DNA of 8,857 nucleotides from assembly GCA_020853995.1 (NCBI GenBank), contig JADYXV010000045.1, positions 1 through 8,857 of the forward strand, written 5' to 3'. The notes beneath the pieces are model-generated. The model saw nothing but the letters and a program-made list of their open reading frames with translations, made no database searches and had not been told where the DNA came from. The translations under genes and the position numbers were made by a program. Position 1 is the stretch's first letter, and the number at the start of each line of letters is the position of its first letter. Source of the stretch: Novosphingobium sp. (GTDB taxonomy: Bacteria > Pseudomonadota > Alphaproteobacteria > Sphingomonadales > Sphingomonadaceae). Positions 6,614 through 8,857 of the stretch are shown piece after piece.

Positions 6614-8690
6614 AGAACCGCGCACGCGCTTGCACCGAGATGGTGCGCGGCGTGAAAGCAATAGGGGCCTGGAAGAACTGCTGGGTAAACTCTGCCCGCC
6701 GCTCCTTGAAAAGGTTTTCGCCAATCAACGAAAGCTCAATTCCGTCAGATGGCCGATACGTCAGCCGGACATCGCCACTGACATAAGCCGGAATTGTCCC
6801 GCCGAGCAGGCTGGACACATACCGGACCTGCGTATCAAATGAAACACGATCACCGAAATCGAGGGAATTGCGCAAGCCTGCCTGATTGCGCGGCGACCCT
6901 TCAAGAGCGAATAGAAGGTTCGGCAGTGCACCGGTCAGCGCACTAGCTTTTGCCTTGAAATCGAAGTGAGACCAGGTTGCCTCGACCTTCCACCATGGTT
7001 TGATATGGCCACTCAGCGCGGCCTCAACACCCCAGGTGCGCGCCTTGCCGCTGCCCTGCATTTCAAGATCGGCCTGGATGCCGACCGGGAAGGGAACAGG
7101 CGGTGCAAAGATTGGCGAAGCACTCGCGAACTCTATTGCCGTAAGTTTGCTATAGTTGTTGTAATAGCCCGAGACATCAAGCGCCCAGCCGTCTGGCAGC
7201 TTGGCCCGCGCGCCCGCCTCCCATGCCACCAGCACTTCGGGCTGGCGGGCAGCCTGCGCCCTGATGCGGGTATAGAGCGGAAGTGGATAGGGATTCTGGG
7301 GGTCCCCGGGCAAAAGAACCGTGACCGACATGACTGCGCTGCGTTCAAAACGTGACGGTGTACGTACGGCCCGAGACACTCCGCCCCACAGCGACAATGC
7401 GTTCGAGGCCCTGAAAAACAGTCGGGCGCTCGGCTGGTATTCAAAGCCGGTGAAGTTGTTGTTTTCCAGCTTTGTGCCGAGCGTCAGACGCAGCCGATCA
7501 GGAATAAGCGTGATGTCGTCCTGGACATAGCCGCTCATCCAGCGGTCGGTGTTTAAAGGGTTCGCGAGGCTGAACAGAACGGAATTGCCGAGGAGCTTGT
7601 CATGCATGATCCTGCCGCCGACACCGACGTTGAATTCATGGGTGTCGGTGGCCTTCCAGCGTATCCCGGCGTCAACTGCGACCTGCTGCCACTCAAGGGT
7701 GAGGCCGTTGAACTCTGACCGGTCCAGACTATCGAAGGTTGCCTGAAGGGACAGATCGAAGTTTTCGCCGGCTTTGTGTGTCCAACGGCCAAGAACGTTC
7801 CATGCCTTGAAGTCGCTCTCGGTCTGGACCCGGACAGGGCCGGGTGTGAGCACGTCCCGGTTGACGAAAGTGAATGGCGTGTCGAACTGGCCTTCACTGT
7901 ATTCACTTTGCAGGGTGATGGCATTAACCGCATCAGGTTCCCAATCGAGCCTGCCACCAGCATCAATCCCGGTCCAGCGCTTCGACATGTCGGCACCGCT
8001 GGCCTCCTGCGGTCCCTTGTCGCGCCGCCAGGCCCCATGGACCCGGTAGCTTACCGCATCATCGAGGCGCCCTCCCAGTGAAAGGCTCGTCTCCTGCCGA
8101 CGCGTGCTCGTGCGAGCATCGGCGCTTATACCCAGCGCAGCAGCAGAATGCTTTGTGATGATGTTGATAACGCCGTTGACGGCATTGGCGCCCCATAGCG
8201 TTGCACCAGGGCCACGCACAACCTCGATCCGCTCAAGATCGCCCATCGGGATCATCAACTGATCCCAGAATGTACCGGAAAGCGTTGACACATAGATCGA
8301 GCGGCCATCCACCATGACCAGAAGTGAATTGGCAAGGCGGCTGTTGAAGCCACGGATCGTGACTGCGTAGCCCCCATTTTGTTGTTGGCCGACCTCGACC
8401 CCGGGCACCATGCGCAGCAATTCGGGGATCGAGTTGGCAGCAGAGCGGCGGATATCGTCCTGTGTGATAACATATACCGCCGCGGCAGAATCGCTTACGC
8501 GCTGGCGCTTCTTGGCGACTGAAGTCGATTCCAGCGTGAGCAGATCTTCCAGCGACATATCGAGGAGTGCCGGCTGACCGTCTGTGATCGGCATCTCCGC
8601 CGGAGCGGCGTCTGTCTGTGCGAAAGCGGGGGTGGCGAGCGGTGGCAAAAGCGCCGCACAACAAAGTAAAGTAATGAGTGATTTACGCAC
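6612..8690 (-). CDS. TonB-dependent receptor, first gene of the YfiR/kinase operon
   Basis: A complete 692-residue outer-membrane receptor. The start is GTG at 8690, with GAGAGA a few bases upstream; no other start lies before the signal peptide (residues 1-24, cleavage after AFA). A short mature N-terminus (LEDLLTLESTSVAKKRQ, 47-63, which may include the TonB box) leads into the plug (about 65-182), with RGFNSRLANSLLVMVDGRSI and VRGPGATLWGANAVNGVIN (158-176). The remainder is a barrel, with a conserved SRAVRTPSRFERS stretch and a C-terminal Phe (ARARF). There is no N-terminal secretin-like signalling domain of the FecA type. The plug style is that of the receptors that, from memory, often sit beside DUF4154 genes and diguanylate cyclase or kinase genes in proteobacteria. 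The ligand is unknown. It is followed after 7 nt by the yfiR-like gene, so expression is tied to the signalling genes; it may be the ligand-sensing or ligand-import arm of that system, in the place that the lipoprotein YfiB has in YfiBNR. Confidence 0.95.
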   Translation of the reverse strand: MRKSLITLLCCAALLPPLATPAFAQTDAAPAEMPITDGQPALLDMSLEDLLTLESTSVAKKRQRVSDSAAAVYVITQDDIRRSAANSIPELLRMVPGVEVGQQQNGGYAVTIRGFNSRLANSLLVMVDGRSIYVSTLSGTFWDQLMIPMGDLERIEVVRGPGATLWGANAVNGVINIITKHSAAALGISADARTSTRRQETSLSLGGRLDDAVSYRVHGAWRRDKGPQEASGADMSKRWTGIDAGGRLDWEPDAVNAITLQSEYSEGQFDTPFTFVNRDVLTPGPVRVQTESDFKAWNVLGRWTHKAGENFDLSLQATFDSLDRSEFNGLTLEWQQVAVDAGIRWKATDTHEFNVGVGGRIMHDKLLGNSVLFSLANPLNTDRWMSGYVQDDITLIPDRLRLTLGTKLENNNFTGFEYQPSARLFFRASNALSLWGGVSRAVRTPSRFERSAVMSVTVLLPGDPQNPYPLPLYTRIRAQAARQPEVLVAWEAGARAKLPDGWALDVSGYYNNYSKLTAIEFASASPIFAPPVPFPVGIQADLEMQGSGKARTWGVEAALSGHIKPWWKVEATWSHFDFKAKASALTGALPNLLFALEGSPRNQAGLRNSLDFGDRVSFDTQVRYVSSLLGGTIPAYVSGDVRLTYRPSDGIELSLIGENLFKERRAEFTQQFFQAPIAFTPRTISVQARARF

Positions 8691-8707
8691 GTTTTCTCTC
8701 GCAGTTA

Positions 8708-8735
8708 CTTACGGTTGGCCTAGGCTGCGAGTAAG
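8708..8735. promoter_or_regulatory. Interrupted dyad-symmetric site upstream of the receptor operon
   Basis: An 8-bp perfect palindrome GCCTAGGC (8718-8725) is flanked at 5 bp on each side by the inverted pair CTTAC (8708-8712) and GTAAG (8731-8735). All three share one centre, at 8721.5. The layout suits a dimeric DNA-binding protein better than an RNA hairpin, because the inner palindrome would leave a 2-nt loop. The site lies 17 nt upstream of the GTG start of the receptor, in the 65-nt gap after the upstream gene. I see no convincing -35/-10 pair nearby, so its role as an operator is a guess. Confidence 0.4.
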
Positions 8736-8755
8736 CGGGGCAAATTCCCGGGCGG

Positions 8756-8857
8756 TTATGCTGGAGCGGCTATGACGAGTTGGGGCAGCCATGGGACAGG
8801 TGTTGCGCCTTGGACGCCGAAGCGATCACCAAGGAACTGGTAGAATGAGATGCCGAG
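8756..8857 (-). CDS. 3' end of an upstream minus-strand gene, possibly transposase-like
   Basis: A frame is open from the right edge of the window for 33 codons and ends in TAA at 8756-8758. The residues, in two parts, are LGISFYQFLGDRFGVQGA and TPVPWLPQLVIAAPA. The composition (aromatic block, FLGDRFGV, then a proline-rich end with LPxLV) looks like real protein and, from memory, like the C-terminal ends of some DDE transposases (pattern F-W/Y-x-Y/F-L-G-D-R-L ... P-L-x-x-L-I/V). The rest of the gene lies outside the window. It reads in the same direction as the receptor operon and stops 65 nt before its start. That it is coding is fairly likely; the transposase identity is weak. Confidence 0.45.
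   Translation of the reverse strand, partial: LGISFYQFLGDRFGVQGATPVPWLPQLVIAAPA

Noticed and set aside
6605..6724. Upstream extension of the yfiR-like gene by 40 codons
   Set aside because: It lies inside the receptor gene, is Ser/Arg-rich, and would precede a complete signal peptide.
8736..8750. Short CGGG/CCCG inverted repeat with a 7-nt loop downstream of the partial edge gene
   Set aside because: Only a 4-bp stem with no T run; too weak to call a terminator.
8691..8857. Search for a sigma-70 promoter of the receptor operon
   Set aside because: TTACTC and TAAGTA with a 17-nt spacing overlap the dyad, but the match is poor and the start of transcription would fall on the ribosome site, so no promoter is called.

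Overview
The window is about 60% GC by eye and fully packed with Gram-negative genes: two outer-membrane TonB-dependent receptors, several signal peptides and a hybrid histidine kinase. Codon preference, a DUF6607-type protein beside a haem-type receptor, and the style of the receptors suggest an alphaproteobacterium, most likely a sphingomonad (Novosphingobium/Sphingomonas/Erythrobacter relatives). That placement is inference from general resemblance; there is no RNA gene or marker protein to fix it.

Layout. Left part, plus strand: the 3' two thirds of a TonB-dependent receptor of the haemoglobin/haem type (1-1867, 5' end outside the window), then a secreted tryptophan-rich DUF6607-like protein (1890-2864) with its own strong ribosome binding site. 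A GC-rich hairpin follows (2873-2897). The convergent intergenic region 2865-3096 has several inverted repeats but no gene I can support. Right part, minus strand, read from right to left: a second, full-length TonB-dependent receptor (8690-6612), a periplasmic YfiR/DUF4154 protein (6604-6083), a membrane hybrid histidine kinase (6086-3837) and a stand-alone response regulator (3840-3097). The four are packed as one operon: a 7-nt gap, then two ATGA overlaps. At the right edge is the 3' end of another minus-strand gene (8756-8857), and between it and the operon lies an interrupted dyad-symmetric site (8708-8735).

How the genes fit together. The minus-strand operon encodes one part for each layer of the envelope: outer-membrane receptor, periplasmic YfiR, inner-membrane kinase and cytoplasmic regulator. 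The periplasmic part of the kinase looks like the CHASE8 sensor of YfiN, the diguanylate cyclase that YfiR represses in the Pseudomonas YfiBNR system. Here the YfiN-like sensor and HAMP are joined to a histidine kinase with two receiver domains instead of a GGDEF domain, and a TonB receptor stands where YfiBNR has the lipoprotein YfiB. The most economical reading is a YfiR-controlled phosphorelay that reports on the outer membrane or on a TonB-dependent ligand. This is the most interesting system in the window. The final output is not encoded here: there is no Hpt domain, no DNA-binding domain and no GGDEF/EAL domain.
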